From the NCBI RefSeq assembly GCF_003086775.1, contig NZ_CP026001.1, positions 248,001 to 312,000 on the forward strand: a stretch of 64,000 nt of DNA. Direction: 5' to 3'. Source of the DNA: Stenotrophomonas sp. ZAC14D1_NAIMI4_1 (GTDB lineage: Bacteria; Pseudomonadota; Gammaproteobacteria; Xanthomonadales; Xanthomonadaceae). Both the position numbers and the translations under genes were made by a program. Numbering within the stretch: position 1 is the first letter of the stretch; every line of letters starts with the position of its first letter. Shown piece by piece: positions 33,093-41,707 of the stretch. The notes below the pieces were generated by a model. That model saw only the letters and a program-made list of their open reading frames with translations. It made no database searches and was not told the origin of the DNA.

Positions 33093-35504
33093 GTGACCAC
33101 CGAATCCAGCGCCACCATCGAGAAGGAAAGCGAGTTCCTGCTGACGTCGCCGCCGACGGCCAACGCGATGAGCGTGACCAAGCGCAACGGCACGACCGAG
33201 CTGGTGGATCTGAACAAGATCGTGCGCGCGGTGCAGCGTTCCTCCGAAGGCCTGCACGCCGTCGATCCGATGCGCGTGGCCACCCGCACCATCTCCGGCC
33301 TGTACAACGGCGCCACCACCCGCGAGCTGGACGAACTGTCCATCCGCACCGCCGCCCTGCTGATCGGTGAAGAGCCCGAGTACGGCCGCCTTGCCGCGCG
33401 CCTGCTGGCCAACTACATCGCCAAGGAAGTGTCGGGCCAGGAAATCTACGCCTTCTCGCAGTCGGTCGGCCGTGGCCACGAAGTGGGCCTGATCAACGAC
33501 CGCCTGCTGAACTTCGTGCAGACCAACGCACGCAAGCTCAACGATGCCATCGACATCTCGCTGGACCTGAACTTCGATTACTTCGGCCTGCGTACCCTGT
33601 ACGACCGCTACCTGCTGCGCCACCCGCACACCCGCAAGGTGATCGAGACCCCGCAGCAGTTCTTCCTGCGCATCGCCAGCGCGCTGAGCGAGGACGTGGC
33701 CGAGGCCCTGGCGCTGTACAAGCGCATGGGCAACCTGGACTACCTGCCGTCCAGCCCGACCCTGTTCAACTCCGGCACCACCCACGAGCAGCTGTCCTCG
33801 TGCTTCCTGCTGGATTCGCCGCAGGATTCGCTGGAATCGATCTACTCCAAGTACGGCGACATCGCCCAGCTGTCCAAGTTCTCCGGCGGCATCGGCGTCA
33901 GCTACACCCGCGTGCGTTCGCGTGGTTCGCTCATCAAGTCCACCAACGGCCACTCCAACGGCATCGTGCCGTGGCTGAAGACCATGGATTCGTCCGTGGC
34001 CGCGGTGAACCAGGGCGGCAAGCGCAAGGGCGCGGCCTGCGTCTACCTGGAAACCTGGCACGCCGACATCGAGGATTTCCTCGAGCTGCGTGACAACACC
34101 GGTGACGAATCGCGCCGTGCGCACAACCTGAACCTGGCCAACTGGATCCCGGACCTGTTCATGAAGCGCGTCGAGGCCGACCAGGAATGGTCGCTGTTCG
34201 ATCCGCGCGTCGTGCCGGAGTTCACCGACCTGTTCGGCGAAGCCTTCGAAGCCGCCTACCTGCAGGCCGAAGCACAGGGCAAGGCCAACCGCACCATCTC
34301 CGCGCGCAAGCTGTACTCGCGGATGATGCGTACCCTGGCCGAGACCGGCAACGGCTGGATGACCTTCAAGGACAAGTGCAACCGCGCCAGCAACCAGACC
34401 CTGCGCGCCGGCAACGTCATCCACCTGTCCAACCTGTGCACCGAAATCCTGGAAGTCACCTCGGCTGAAGAGACCGCGGTGTGCAACCTGGGTTCGATCA
34501 ACCTGGGCAACCACTTCGACGGCAACGGCGAGTTCGATTTCGACAAGCTGGCCGACACCGTGCGCCTGGCCGTGCGCCAGCTCGACCGCGTGATCGACCT
34601 GAACTTCTACCCGATCGAATCGGCGCGCCGCGGCAACCTGCGCTGGCGTCCGGTCGGCCTGGGCTGCATGGGCCTGCAGGACGTGTTCTTCCGCAAGCGC
34701 CTGCCGTTCGATGGCGCCGAAGCACGCGCGCTGTCGAAGAAGATCGCCGAGACCATCTACTTCCACGCGCTGGAAACCTCGGTTGAACTGGCCCAGGAAC
34801 GCGGCAAGCACCCGTCCTTCGCCGACACCCGTGCGGCCAGCGGCGAGCTGCAGTTCGATGCCTGGAACGTGGTGCCTGAAGATGCCGAGCGTTGGGATTC
34901 CCTGCGCGAGCGCATCAAGGAACACGGCCTGCGCAACTCGCTGATGATCGCCATTGCCCCGACCGCGACCATCGCCTCGATCGCCGGCTGCTACGAGTGC
35001 GTCGAACCGCAGGTGTCCAACCTGTTCAAGCGCGAAACCCTGTCCGGTGACTTCCTGCAGGTCAACCGCTACCTGGTGAACGAGCTGAAGAAGCTGGGCC
35101 ACTGGACCCCGGAAATGCGCGACGCCATCAAGCTGGCCGAAGGCTCGATCCAGGGCATCACGCAGATTCCGGAAACGCTGCGCCACGTCTACCGCACCGC
35201 GTGGGAACTGCCGATGCGTTCGCTGATCGACATGGCCGCCGACCGTGGCGCCTTCATCGACCAGTCCGCCTCGCTCAACCTGTTCATGGAAAGCCCGAAC
35301 ATCGGCGCGATGTCCTCCATGTACATGTACGCCTGGAAGCAGGGCATCAAGACCACCTACTACCTGCGTTCGCGCCCGGCCACCAAGATCGCCAAGACCA
35401 CGGTCAGCCACACCGCCACCGCAGCGCCGGAAAAGGTGTTCAGCCCGGAAGAGGCCATCGCCTGCTCGCTGGAGAACCCGGAAGCCTGCGAGGCCTGCCA
35501 ATAA
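33093..35504 (+). CDS. nrdA: Class Ia ribonucleotide reductase large subunit
   Basis: 803 residues from the GTG at 33093, with AGAGGA nine bases upstream; the open frame further upstream is leader. It reduces ribonucleoside diphosphates. An ATP-cone allosteric domain leads (VTKRNGTTELVDLNKIVRAV). The active-site cysteine pair includes Cys237 (LSSCFLLD), and the radical motif NLCTE spans Asn447, Cys449 and Glu451. The C-terminal CEAC (Cys799 and Cys802) shuttles electrons from thioredoxin or glutaredoxin. The GTG start overlaps the end of a chance leader ORF. nrdB follows after 119 bases that hold two REPs. Confidence 0.97.
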   Translation: MTTESSATIEKESEFLLTSPPTANAMSVTKRNGTTELVDLNKIVRAVQRSSEGLHAVDPMRVATRTISGLYNGATTRELDELSIRTAALLIGEEPEYGRLAARLLANYIAKEVSGQEIYAFSQSVGRGHEVGLINDRLLNFVQTNARKLNDAIDISLDLNFDYFGLRTLYDRYLLRHPHTRKVIETPQQFFLRIASALSEDVAEALALYKRMGNLDYLPSSPTLFNSGTTHEQLSSCFLLDSPQDSLESIYSKYGDIAQLSKFSGGIGVSYTRVRSRGSLIKSTNGHSNGIVPWLKTMDSSVAAVNQGGKRKGAACVYLETWHADIEDFLELRDNTGDESRRAHNLNLANWIPDLFMKRVEADQEWSLFDPRVVPEFTDLFGEAFEAAYLQAEAQGKANRTISARKLYSRMMRTLAETGNGWMTFKDKCNRASNQTLRAGNVIHLSNLCTEILEVTSAEETAVCNLGSINLGNHFDGNGEFDFDKLADTVRLAVRQLDRVIDLNFYPIESARRGNLRWRPVGLGCMGLQDVFFRKRLPFDGAEARALSKKIAETIYFHALETSVELAQERGKHPSFADTRAASGELQFDAWNVVPEDAERWDSLRERIKEHGLRNSLMIAIAPTATIASIAGCYECVEPQVSNLFKRETLSGDFLQVNRYLVNELKKLGHWTPEMRDAIKLAEGSIQGITQIPETLRHVYRTAWELPMRSLIDMAADRGAFIDQSASLNLFMESPNIGAMSSMYMYAWKQGIKTTYYLRSRPATKIAKTTVSHTATAAPEKVFSPEEAIACSLENPEACEACQ

Positions 35505-35521
35505 GAGCGGCACCGCCGCGC

Positions 35522-35594
35522 GGTAGGTGCCGACCGTTGGTCGGCACTGCTCGACTGCAGAAAACACCAAGGTAGCGCCGGGCCAAGCCCGGCG
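35522..35594. repeat. Two SMAG-type REPs between nrdA and nrdB
   Basis: GTAGGTGCCGACCGTTGGTC begins at 35522, and GTAGCGCCGGGCCAAGCCCG begins near 35572. They interrupt an otherwise ordinary nrdAB operon and may tune the amount of message for the two subunits. Confidence 0.85.
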
Positions 35595-35623
35595 TTTTGA
35601 CCCGAGAAGACAAGGAAACACCC

Positions 35624-36643
35624 ATGGCCGACAAGCCCAAGCAGATGCTGCTCGATCCCGGTTTTGAACTGACCCTGCGCCCGATGCGCTACCCGCAGTT
35701 CTATGACATGTACCGGAACGCGATCAAGAACACCTGGACGGTGGAAGAGATCAACTTCCAGATCGACATCAGCGACCTGCACAGCAAGATGTCGCCGGGT
35801 GAGCGCCACCTGATCCACCGCCTGGTCGCGTTCTTCGCCACCGGCGATTCGATCGTGTCCAACAACCTGGTGCTGAACCTGTACCAGCACCTCAACGCGC
35901 CCGAAGCGCGCATGTACCTGTCGCGCCAGCTGTATGAAGAAGCGCTGCACGTGCAGTTCTACCTGACCCTGCTCGACAACTACCTGCCGGATCCGGACGA
36001 GCGCGCCAAAGCCTTCGACGCGGTGGAGAACATCGACTCGATCAAGAAGAAGGCCGATTTCTGCTTCAAGTGGATCGACTCGATCCAGAGCCTGAAGCGC
36101 ATCGAGACCCGCGAAGAGCGTCGCCAGTTCCTGCTGAACCAGATCTGCTTCGCCGCGTGCATCGAAGGCCTGTTCTTCTTCGCCGCCTTCGCCTACGTCT
36201 ACTACTTCCGTTCGCGTGGCCTGCTCAACGGCCTGGCCTCGGGCACCAACTGGGTGTTCCGCGACGAAAGCGCGCACATGGATTTCGCCTTCGAGTGCGT
36301 GGACGTGATCCGCGAGGAAGAGCCGGACCTGTTCGACGACAAGATGAAGCAGGACGTCTACGAAATGCTGGCCGAAGCCATCGAGTGCGAAGTGCAGTTC
36401 GCCGAGGACGTGCTGTCCGGTGGCGTGGCGGGCATCTCCACCCGTGACATGCGCCAGTACCTGCAGCACTGCGCCGACAACCATTTCCATCGCCTGGGCA
36501 TGGAGCGCAAGTACAACGTGCGCAACCCGCTGAGCTTCATGGAACTGCAGGACGTGCAGGAACTGACCAACTTCTTCGAACGCCGCGCCTCGGCCTACCA
36601 GGTCGGCGTGCAGGGCGAAGTCGCCTTCGACATGAACTTCTGA
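35624..36643 (+). CDS. nrdB: Class Ia ribonucleotide reductase small (radical) subunit
   Basis: 339 residues from the ATG at 35624, with AAGGAAA upstream. Iron ligands are visible: Asp75 (FFATGDSIVSNN), Glu106 and His109 in EEALHVQFY, and ExxH in DESAHMDFAF. Tyr113, four residues after His109, is at the place of the radical tyrosine Tyr122 of E. coli, so this is an ordinary tyrosyl-radical enzyme. The long helix CIEGLFFFAAFAYVYYFRSR is typical. It ends with a short hydrophobic tail (VAFDMNF) that docks to NrdA. A strong terminator follows. Confidence 0.97.
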   Translation: MADKPKQMLLDPGFELTLRPMRYPQFYDMYRNAIKNTWTVEEINFQIDISDLHSKMSPGERHLIHRLVAFFATGDSIVSNNLVLNLYQHLNAPEARMYLSRQLYEEALHVQFYLTLLDNYLPDPDERAKAFDAVENIDSIKKKADFCFKWIDSIQSLKRIETREERRQFLLNQICFAACIEGLFFFAAFAYVYYFRSRGLLNGLASGTNWVFRDESAHMDFAFECVDVIREEEPDLFDDKMKQDVYEMLAEAIECEVQFAEDVLSGGVAGISTRDMRQYLQHCADNHFHRLGMERKYNVRNPLSFMELQDVQELTNFFERRASAYQVGVQGEVAFDMNF

Positions 36644-36670
36644 TCGAACCAGTCAGGTCTGTCGCAACGA

Positions 36671-36697
36671 AAAACCCCGGCAATGCCGGGGTTTTTT
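36671..36697 (+). terminator. Rho-independent terminator after nrdB
   Basis: CCCCGGC pairs with GCCGGGG around AAT, with A residues before and six T residues after (GGTTTTTTG). It lies 28 bases after the stop. Confidence 0.93.
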
Positions 36698-36704
36698 GTT
36701 TTCT

Positions 36705-36729
36705 GTAGAGCCAAGCCCATGCTTGGCTC
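36705..36729. repeat. Single SMAG-type REP after nrdB
   Basis: GTAGAGCCAAGCCCATGCTT followed by GGCT forms the usual small palindrome. Confidence 0.75.
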
Positions 36730-36918
36730 ACGCGCGCAGCGCACATTGACGCAAACCGCATCGACGGTCGATCACGACCTAACGCGTCGGCTCTGCCAGC
36801 AATGTGCCTGCATGTCGCGTAAGCCACTGGAATCACGCGGATTCCGCTGCACATCATGGCGCGCTGCTGGCGAACCAGCAGCCGGGACTGCAATCCCGAA
36901 TCCTATCGATTGATACGC

Positions 36919-36959
36919 TCGCCAACCGTCGCCGGCATCTGTCCGGTGGCGGTTGGCGA
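36919..36959 (+). ncRNA. Structured leader hairpin upstream of the 83-residue gene (candidate RNA element)
   Basis: TCGCCAACCGTCGCCGG (36919-36935) pairs with CCGGTGGCGGTTGGCGA (36943-36959) over 17 positions. The only two deviations are G-U pairs on the plus strand, which favours an RNA structure. A second small hairpin (GCCACC/GGTGGC) lies just before the gene. The 36730-37092 stretch holds no other gene, although the frame of the small gene is open through most of it. Confidence 0.5.
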
Positions 36960-37092
36960 TTCGTCGCGATTCTGCGGCGGGCGGTGCGTGGAGGCCTTGT
37001 GCCTTCCGGTTTTTCAGTCGATAGACCGTGATTGCAGCCACGCATCGTCCGCCACCCTCACCGGTGGCCTGATCCGTAATGGAGAAACCACC

Positions 37093-37344
37093 ATGAGTAC
37101 CGATCCGACGAACGCGCATGAACTCAACCACCTGCTGCTGCGACTGCGCCGCCTGATGCAGGGCATCGAAGGCACCGCCCTGCTGCTCTGCGGCCACCAG
37201 CTTGCCCAGGCCAACGGCAGCACCTCGCCGCTGCACGGCAAGCAACCGGCCGAAGCCACCCACGCCATGCTGTGTTTGGCCATCAACGGCCGCCGCTGCG
37301 CGGAAACCGTGGAACGACTGGTTGCTGGACCGACCCTGCACTGA
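37093..37344 (+). CDS. Small hypothetical protein with a long structured leader
   Basis: 83 residues. The ATG at 37093 has GGAG nine bases upstream. The sequence is helical, with a heptad-like pattern (ELNHLLLRLRRLMQGIEGTA) and two cysteines, and has no signal peptide or membrane helix. I do not recognise the family; it may belong to small Xanthomonadaceae or Pseudomonas proteins of DUF3077 type, but this is a guess. The leader of more than 150 bases carries a 17-bp hairpin with two G-U pairs, which suggests control at the RNA level. The frame stays open upstream to about 36856, so a longer protein cannot be fully excluded. A REP pair follows. Confidence 0.6.
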   Translation: MSTDPTNAHELNHLLLRLRRLMQGIEGTALLLCGHQLAQANGSTSPLHGKQPAEATHAMLCLAINGRRCAETVERLVAGPTLH

Positions 37345-37346
37345 CG

Positions 37347-37436
37347 GTAGCGCCGGGCCACGCCCGGCGGAATCCATCCGGCGCGGCGGGAAACATCGAC
37401 CGCGCTGCGCGCTCGCCGGGCATGGCCCGGCGCTAC
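37347..37436. repeat. Inverted pair of SMAG-type REPs
   Basis: GTAGCGCCGGGCCACGCCCG starts two bases after the preceding stop codon, and the inverse unit ends GGCCCGGCGCTAC near 37436. Confidence 0.87.
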
Positions 37437-37444
37437 CAGAGGTC

Positions 37445-38080
37445 TTACCGCCGTCCTTCCAGTGCCATCCGCACGGCCAGACCGGCCAGCACCGTGCCCA
37501 TCAGCCAGCGCTGCGCGGCCTGCCAGCTCGGCCGCGCGGCCAGGAATGCCGCAATGCTGCCGGCCATCAGCACGATCATCGTGTTCACCGCCAGGCTGAC
37601 CGCGATCTGGGTGAAGCCCAGCACCACGGACTGTGCCAGCACGCTGCCGTGGCCGTCCGGATGCAGGAACTGCGGCAGCAGGGACAGGTACATCACCGCG
37701 ATCTTCGGGTTCAGCAGGTTGGTCAAAAAGCCCATCGCGAACAGCCGGCGTGGGCTGTCCACGGGCAGGGCATGCACCGCGAAGGGCGAGCGTCCGCCCG
37801 GCTTCACCGCCTGCCAGGCCACGTACAACAGGTACAGCGCGCCGCCGATGCGCAGCGCGTCGTAGGCGAAGGGCACGGTCATCAGCAGGGCGGTGATGCC
37901 CAGTGCCGCGCACAGCATGTAGAACACGAAGCCCAGCGCCACCCCGCCCAGCGACACCAGCCCGGCGCGGCGGCCCTGGCAGATCGAGCGCGAGACCAGG
38001 TAGACCATGTTCGGCCCAGGCGTGAGCACCATGCCCAGCGACAGCAGGGCGAAGGCCAGCAGGTCGGTGGCGGCAGGCAT
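37445..38080 (-). CDS. LysE/RhtB-family amino acid exporter
   Basis: 211 residues with six hydrophobic segments. The family signature is near the N-terminus: LTPGPNMVYLVSRSICQGRR followed by GLVSLGGVALGFVFYMLCAA. A second typical block is FLTNLLNPKIAVMYLSLLPQ. LysE/RhtB proteins export basic amino acids, threonine or homoserine lactones; the substrate cannot be told here. The ATG at 38080 is chosen; longer frames run into the divergent thioesterase promoter. A divergent hotdog thioesterase follows across 93 bases. Confidence 0.9.
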   Translation of the reverse strand: MPAATDLLAFALLSLGMVLTPGPNMVYLVSRSICQGRRAGLVSLGGVALGFVFYMLCAALGITALLMTVPFAYDALRIGGALYLLYVAWQAVKPGGRSPFAVHALPVDSPRRLFAMGFLTNLLNPKIAVMYLSLLPQFLHPDGHGSVLAQSVVLGFTQIAVSLAVNTMIVLMAGSIAAFLAARPSWQAAQRWLMGTVLAGLAVRMALEGRR

Positions 38081-38173
38081 GGCGGCGTTCCGTGCGGTGG
38101 GCGTGGCGCAGTGTAGCGCCGCCTGCACCGGGGCTGGCTTAAAATTGCCGCACCCCACACCGATGGCCCCGCC

Positions 38174-38596
38174 ATGACCCCCATTCCCGAAACCGTGCCG
38201 CCCATCGAAGTGCGCATGGCCGAAATCGTCTTCCCCAACCACACCAACCACATGGGCACCCTGTTCGGTGGCCAGGCGCTGGCGTGGATGGACAAGGCCG
38301 CCTTCCTCGCCGCCGCCCGCTATTCGCGCCGCACCGTGGTGACCGCGCGCAGCGACCAGGTCGATTTCAAGCTGCCCATCCGCATCGGCCAGATGGTGGA
38401 AACCGTGGGCCGCATCGTCGAAGTGGGCCGCAGCTCGATGAAGGTCGAAGTGGAACTGATTGCCGAAGACCTGCACAGCGGCGAGCGCAAGCTGTGCACG
38501 CGCGGCCACTTCGTGATGATCGCGCTGGGTGACGACGGCCAGCCGACCGCCGTGCCGCGCCTGCCGGGCACCCCGGCGGCCGACCCGGCCAGCTGA
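38174..38596 (+). CDS. Acyl-CoA thioesterase, hotdog fold (YciA-like)
   Basis: 140 residues. The pattern NHMGTLFGGQALAWMDKAAF is the catalytic helix region of the hotdog family, with the conserved asparagine, glycine and aspartate. TVVTARSDQVDFKLPIRIGQ and VGRSSMKVEVEL follow as expected for YciA/acyl-CoA hydrolases, which split fatty acyl-CoA to free acids. The C-terminus is proline- and alanine-rich. It sits 43 bases before the sirtuin gene. Confidence 0.88.
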   Translation: MTPIPETVPPIEVRMAEIVFPNHTNHMGTLFGGQALAWMDKAAFLAAARYSRRTVVTARSDQVDFKLPIRIGQMVETVGRIVEVGRSSMKVEVELIAEDLHSGERKLCTRGHFVMIALGDDGQPTAVPRLPGTPAADPAS

Positions 38597-38639
38597 CCAC
38601 GCGCTTGCGGGGGTACCCCTGCGCCCCCATTTTGCTGCC

Positions 38640-39446
38640 ATGACCCCGCCGCTGACCGATTTCATCGACCGTGCCCAACGCCTGTTCGTGCTGACCGGCG
38701 CCGGCTGCAGCACAGCCTCGGGCATCCCCGATTACCGCGATACCGACGGCCAGTGGAAGCGCACGCCGCCAGTGACCTACCAGGCCTTCATGGGCGAGGC
38801 GGCCACCCGCCAGCGCTACTGGGCGCGCAGCCTGCTGGGCTGGCCGCGCTTCGGCCTGGCCCTGCCCAACGGCACCCACCAGGCGCTGGCCGCGCTGGAA
38901 GCCCGCGGCACGCTGCAGGTGCTGCTGACCCAGAACGTGGACGGCCTGCACCAGCGTGCGGGCAGCCGGAACGTGATCGACCTGCACGGGCGGCTGGACC
39001 TGGTGCGCTGCATGGGCTGCGAACGCCGCAGCGGGCGCGAGGATTTCCAGCAGCGCCTGCTTGATGCCAACCCGGGCTGGGACGCGCTGGAAGCGGGCAT
39101 TGCCCCCGATGGCGACGCCGATCTGGAAACCGACTTTTCCGCCTTCGTGGTGCCGGATTGCCCGTACTGCGGCGGCCTGCTGAAGCCGGACGTGGTGTTC
39201 TTTGGCGAAAACGTGCCGCGCGAGCGCGTGGCGGCCGTGCATGAGCACCTGCAGCAGGCCGACGCCGTGCTGGTGGTGGGTTCCTCGCTGATGGTCTATT
39301 CCGGCTTCCGCTTCGTGCAGGCCGCCGCCAAGGCCGGCCTGCCGGTGGCGGCGCTGAACCGCGGCCGCACCCGCGCCGACGACCTGCTGCAGTTCAAGGA
39401 TGAACGGGACTGCGCCGAGGCGTTGGCGGGCTTCGCGATCCGGTAG
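38640..39446 (+). CDS. Sir2-family NAD-dependent protein deacylase
   Basis: 268 residues. The NAD site is GAGCSTASGIPDYRD, and the catalytic histidine is in DLHGRLDLVRC after TQNVDGLHQRAG. Four zinc cysteines are arranged as CxxC twice (CMGC and CPYC), and the C-terminal GSSLMVYSGFR block is present. The family removes acetyl or other acyl groups from lysines, consuming NAD. The ATG at 38640 gives a normal length; upstream codons overlap the thioesterase gene. The TAG stop is supplied by the GTAG of the next REP. Confidence 0.93.
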   Translation: MTPPLTDFIDRAQRLFVLTGAGCSTASGIPDYRDTDGQWKRTPPVTYQAFMGEAATRQRYWARSLLGWPRFGLALPNGTHQALAALEARGTLQVLLTQNVDGLHQRAGSRNVIDLHGRLDLVRCMGCERRSGREDFQQRLLDANPGWDALEAGIAPDGDADLETDFSAFVVPDCPYCGGLLKPDVVFFGENVPRERVAAVHEHLQQADAVLVVGSSLMVYSGFRFVQAAAKAGLPVAALNRGRTRADDLLQFKDERDCAEALAGFAIR

Positions 39447-39466
39447 CGCCGGGCCATGCCCGGCGA
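39443..39466. repeat. SMAG-type REP supplying the sirtuin stop codon
   Basis: GTAGCGCCGGGCCATGCCCG starts at 39443; its TAG (39444-39446) ends the sirtuin reading frame. Confidence 0.85.
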
Positions 39467-39566
39467 GCGCGCGATGCGCCGCCGCGAAACAGCGATCCAT
39501 CCAGATGGTTGATCCGCAGGCCGCGCAGCGGTGCAATACGCACCCCCTACGCATGTCCTGACCGTC

Positions 39567-40670
39567 TTGAGCCAGCTGTTCTCGCCGATGTCCCTCGGCC
39601 CCCTGACCCTGCCCAACCGCATCGTGATCGCGCCGATGTGCCAGTACTCCGCCGAAGATGGCCGCGCCAGCGATTGGCACGCCATGCACCTGGGCAACCT
39701 GGCGCAGTCCGGCGCGGGCCTGCTGATCCTGGAAGCCACCGCGGTCGAGCCGCGCGGGCGCATCAGCTGGGCCGACCTGGGCCTGTGGGATGACGGCACC
39801 GAGGCCGCCCTGGCGCAGGTGCTGGCCAGCGTCCGCCGCTGGTCGTCGATGCCGCTGGGCATCCAGCTGGCCCACGCCGGCCGCAAGGCCTCCACCGCCC
39901 GCCCGTGGGACGGTGGCCGCCAGCTGCCGGCCGACGATGCCAACGGCTGGGCCACGGTCGCCCCGTCACCGGTACCGTTCCACGCCACCGATCCGGCGCC
40001 CGAGGCGCTGGATGAAGCCGGCATCGCCGAGGTCATCGCTGCCTTCGCCGCCAGCGCGGTGCGTGCCGAGCGCCTGGGCTTCGAGCTGATCGAGATCCAC
40101 GCCGCGCACGGTTACCTGCTGCACCAGTTCCTGTCCCCGCTCAGCAACCGCCGCACTGACGGCTACGGTGGCTCGCTGCCGAACCGCCTGCGCCTGCTGG
40201 TGGAGGTGTTCGATGCGGTGCGTGCAGCGGTGTCGGACAAGATGGCCGTGGGCGTGCGCATTTCCGCCACCGACTGGGTCGACGGCGGCTGGGACCTGGT
40301 GCAGAGCGAAGCACTGGCGCAGATCCTGGATGCGCGTGGCTGCAACTTCCTGCACGTGTCCAGCGGCGGCCTCGATGAGCGGCAGAAGATCAGCGTCGGC
40401 CCGGGTTACCAGGTGCCGTTCGCGGCGGCCATCAAGGCCAAGAAGCTGCGCATGCCGGTCATTGCGGTGGGCCTGATCACCGAGCCGGAACAGGCCGAAT
40501 CGATCCTGCGCCACAACCAGGCCGATGCCATCGGGCTGGCCCGCGGCATCCTGTACGACCCGCGCTGGCCGTGGCACGCCGCCGCCGCGCTGGGCGACAG
40601 CGTGGTGCCGTCGCCGCAGTACCTGCGCTGCGAGCCGCGCGAAGCACGCAACGTGTTCCGCGCGCGCTGA
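39567..40670 (+). CDS. Old yellow enzyme family NADH:flavin oxidoreductase (YqjM-type)
   Basis: About 367 residues. Typical blocks: NRIVIAPMCQYSAEDGRASD with the active-site cysteine of the YqjM class, QLAHAGRKAS, IHAAHGYLLHQFLSPLSNRR with two histidines that bind substrate, TDGYGGSLPNRLRLLVEVFD, and the FMN-binding VGLITEPEQAES and DAIGLARGILYDPRWPWHAA. These enzymes reduce activated C=C bonds. The start is not certain: a GTG at 39531, a TTG at 39567 and an ATG at 39588 are all in frame. I prefer 39567 because the sequence around 39531 looks like a -10 region (GTGCAATACGC). A LysR gene converges downstream. Confidence 0.9.
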   Translation: MSQLFSPMSLGPLTLPNRIVIAPMCQYSAEDGRASDWHAMHLGNLAQSGAGLLILEATAVEPRGRISWADLGLWDDGTEAALAQVLASVRRWSSMPLGIQLAHAGRKASTARPWDGGRQLPADDANGWATVAPSPVPFHATDPAPEALDEAGIAEVIAAFAASAVRAERLGFELIEIHAAHGYLLHQFLSPLSNRRTDGYGGSLPNRLRLLVEVFDAVRAAVSDKMAVGVRISATDWVDGGWDLVQSEALAQILDARGCNFLHVSSGGLDERQKISVGPGYQVPFAAAIKAKKLRMPVIAVGLITEPEQAESILRHNQADAIGLARGILYDPRWPWHAAAALGDSVVPSPQYLRCEPREARNVFRAR

Positions 40671-40673
40671 ACC

Positions 40674-41585
40674 TCAGACCTGCCAGGCCGGTGCCATGCC
40701 GGCCTGCAGGTGCTCGAACAGCGCGCGGATCTTCGCGGTGAAATCGCGGCGGTCGCTCACGCAGAAGAACACCTCCATCGGCGCCGGCTGCCATGCGCTG
40801 GCCGGGCCGAATACCGCCTGCAGGCGGCCATCGCGCAGGTACGGTTCGGCCACGAACGCGGCCAGCCGGGTGATGCCCGCGCCGGCCGCCGCCAGCTCGG
40901 CCAGCGCGTCGATGTCATCGCAGACCATGCTCGGCGGCAGCGCCGCGTCCACCCGCTGGCCGTCCTTCAGCAGGCCCCAGCGCAGCGGCCGGCCATCGGT
41001 GGGGAAGCGGTGCAGCAGGCCGCGATGGCCGTTCAGTGCGGCCGGATCGCCCGGCGTGCCGTGCGCCTCCAGGTAGGCCGGCGAGGCACAGAACACGAAC
41101 GGGATGCGCGCCAGCGGCCGTGCCACCAGCCCGTCTTCCAGCTGCGCGCCGATGCGGATGCTGGCATCCACCGCCTCCGGCCCGTGCTGTACGGCACGAT
41201 CGCTCAGGCGTAGTTCCAGCTGCAGTTGCGGGTAGCGCTGCTGCAGGCTGGGCAGCAGGGGCGCCAGCACGTGGCGGCCGAACGCGCTGCTGCTGGCGAT
41301 GCGCAGCGGTCCGGATGGTTCGATATCGCCAGCGGTGACCATCGCCTGCGCGCGCGCCAGGTCCGCCTCGATGTGCCGCACCTGCGCCAGGTAGACCGCA
41401 CCGGCCTCGCTGAGCGCCAGCTGCCGCGTGCTGCGGTTGAGCAGGCGCACGCCCAGGTGGGCTTCCAGCCGGTTGATGTTCTGCCCCACGGCGGTGGCGC
41501 TGATGCCGAGGTGGCGGGCCGCGGCGGCAATGCTGCCGGTCTCTGCGGTGCGGGTGAAGCTGCGGATGAGCTGCAACAGGTTCAT
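40674..41585 (-). CDS. LysR-family transcriptional regulator
   Basis: 303 residues. The HTH begins NLLQLIRSFTRTAETGSIAA, then RHLGISATAVGQNINRLEAH. The effector domain follows from about 90 and is of the AaeR/DsdC-like group. The ATG at 41585 is chosen because longer frames overlap the divergent gene. The small DUF2798 membrane protein starts 122 bases away in the other direction and is the likely target. The 3' end is three bases from the old yellow enzyme stop on the opposite strand. Confidence 0.87.
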   Translation of the reverse strand: MNLLQLIRSFTRTAETGSIAAAARHLGISATAVGQNINRLEAHLGVRLLNRSTRQLALSEAGAVYLAQVRHIEADLARAQAMVTAGDIEPSGPLRIASSSAFGRHVLAPLLPSLQQRYPQLQLELRLSDRAVQHGPEAVDASIRIGAQLEDGLVARPLARIPFVFCASPAYLEAHGTPGDPAALNGHRGLLHRFPTDGRPLRWGLLKDGQRVDAALPPSMVCDDIDALAELAAAGAGITRLAAFVAEPYLRDGRLQAVFGPASAWQPAPMEVFFCVSDRRDFTAKIRALFEHLQAGMAPAWQV

Positions 41586-41707
41586 GACCGACCAGCTTGC
41601 CATGCGGAAGGACAAGTATCGCTTGGGTCTGTGCCAAGCGTGGCGGGGCTGTGCGCGGGCCGCCGCACCGCTAGCCTGCCGGCCCACTTCACTCGACACG
41701 ATGTGCC

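Noticed and set aside
32914..33096. A 60-codon leader ORF ending at the nrdA GTG with a GTGA overlap
   Set aside because: No ribosome binding site, no recognisable sequence, and open frames of this length are common by chance at this GC content.
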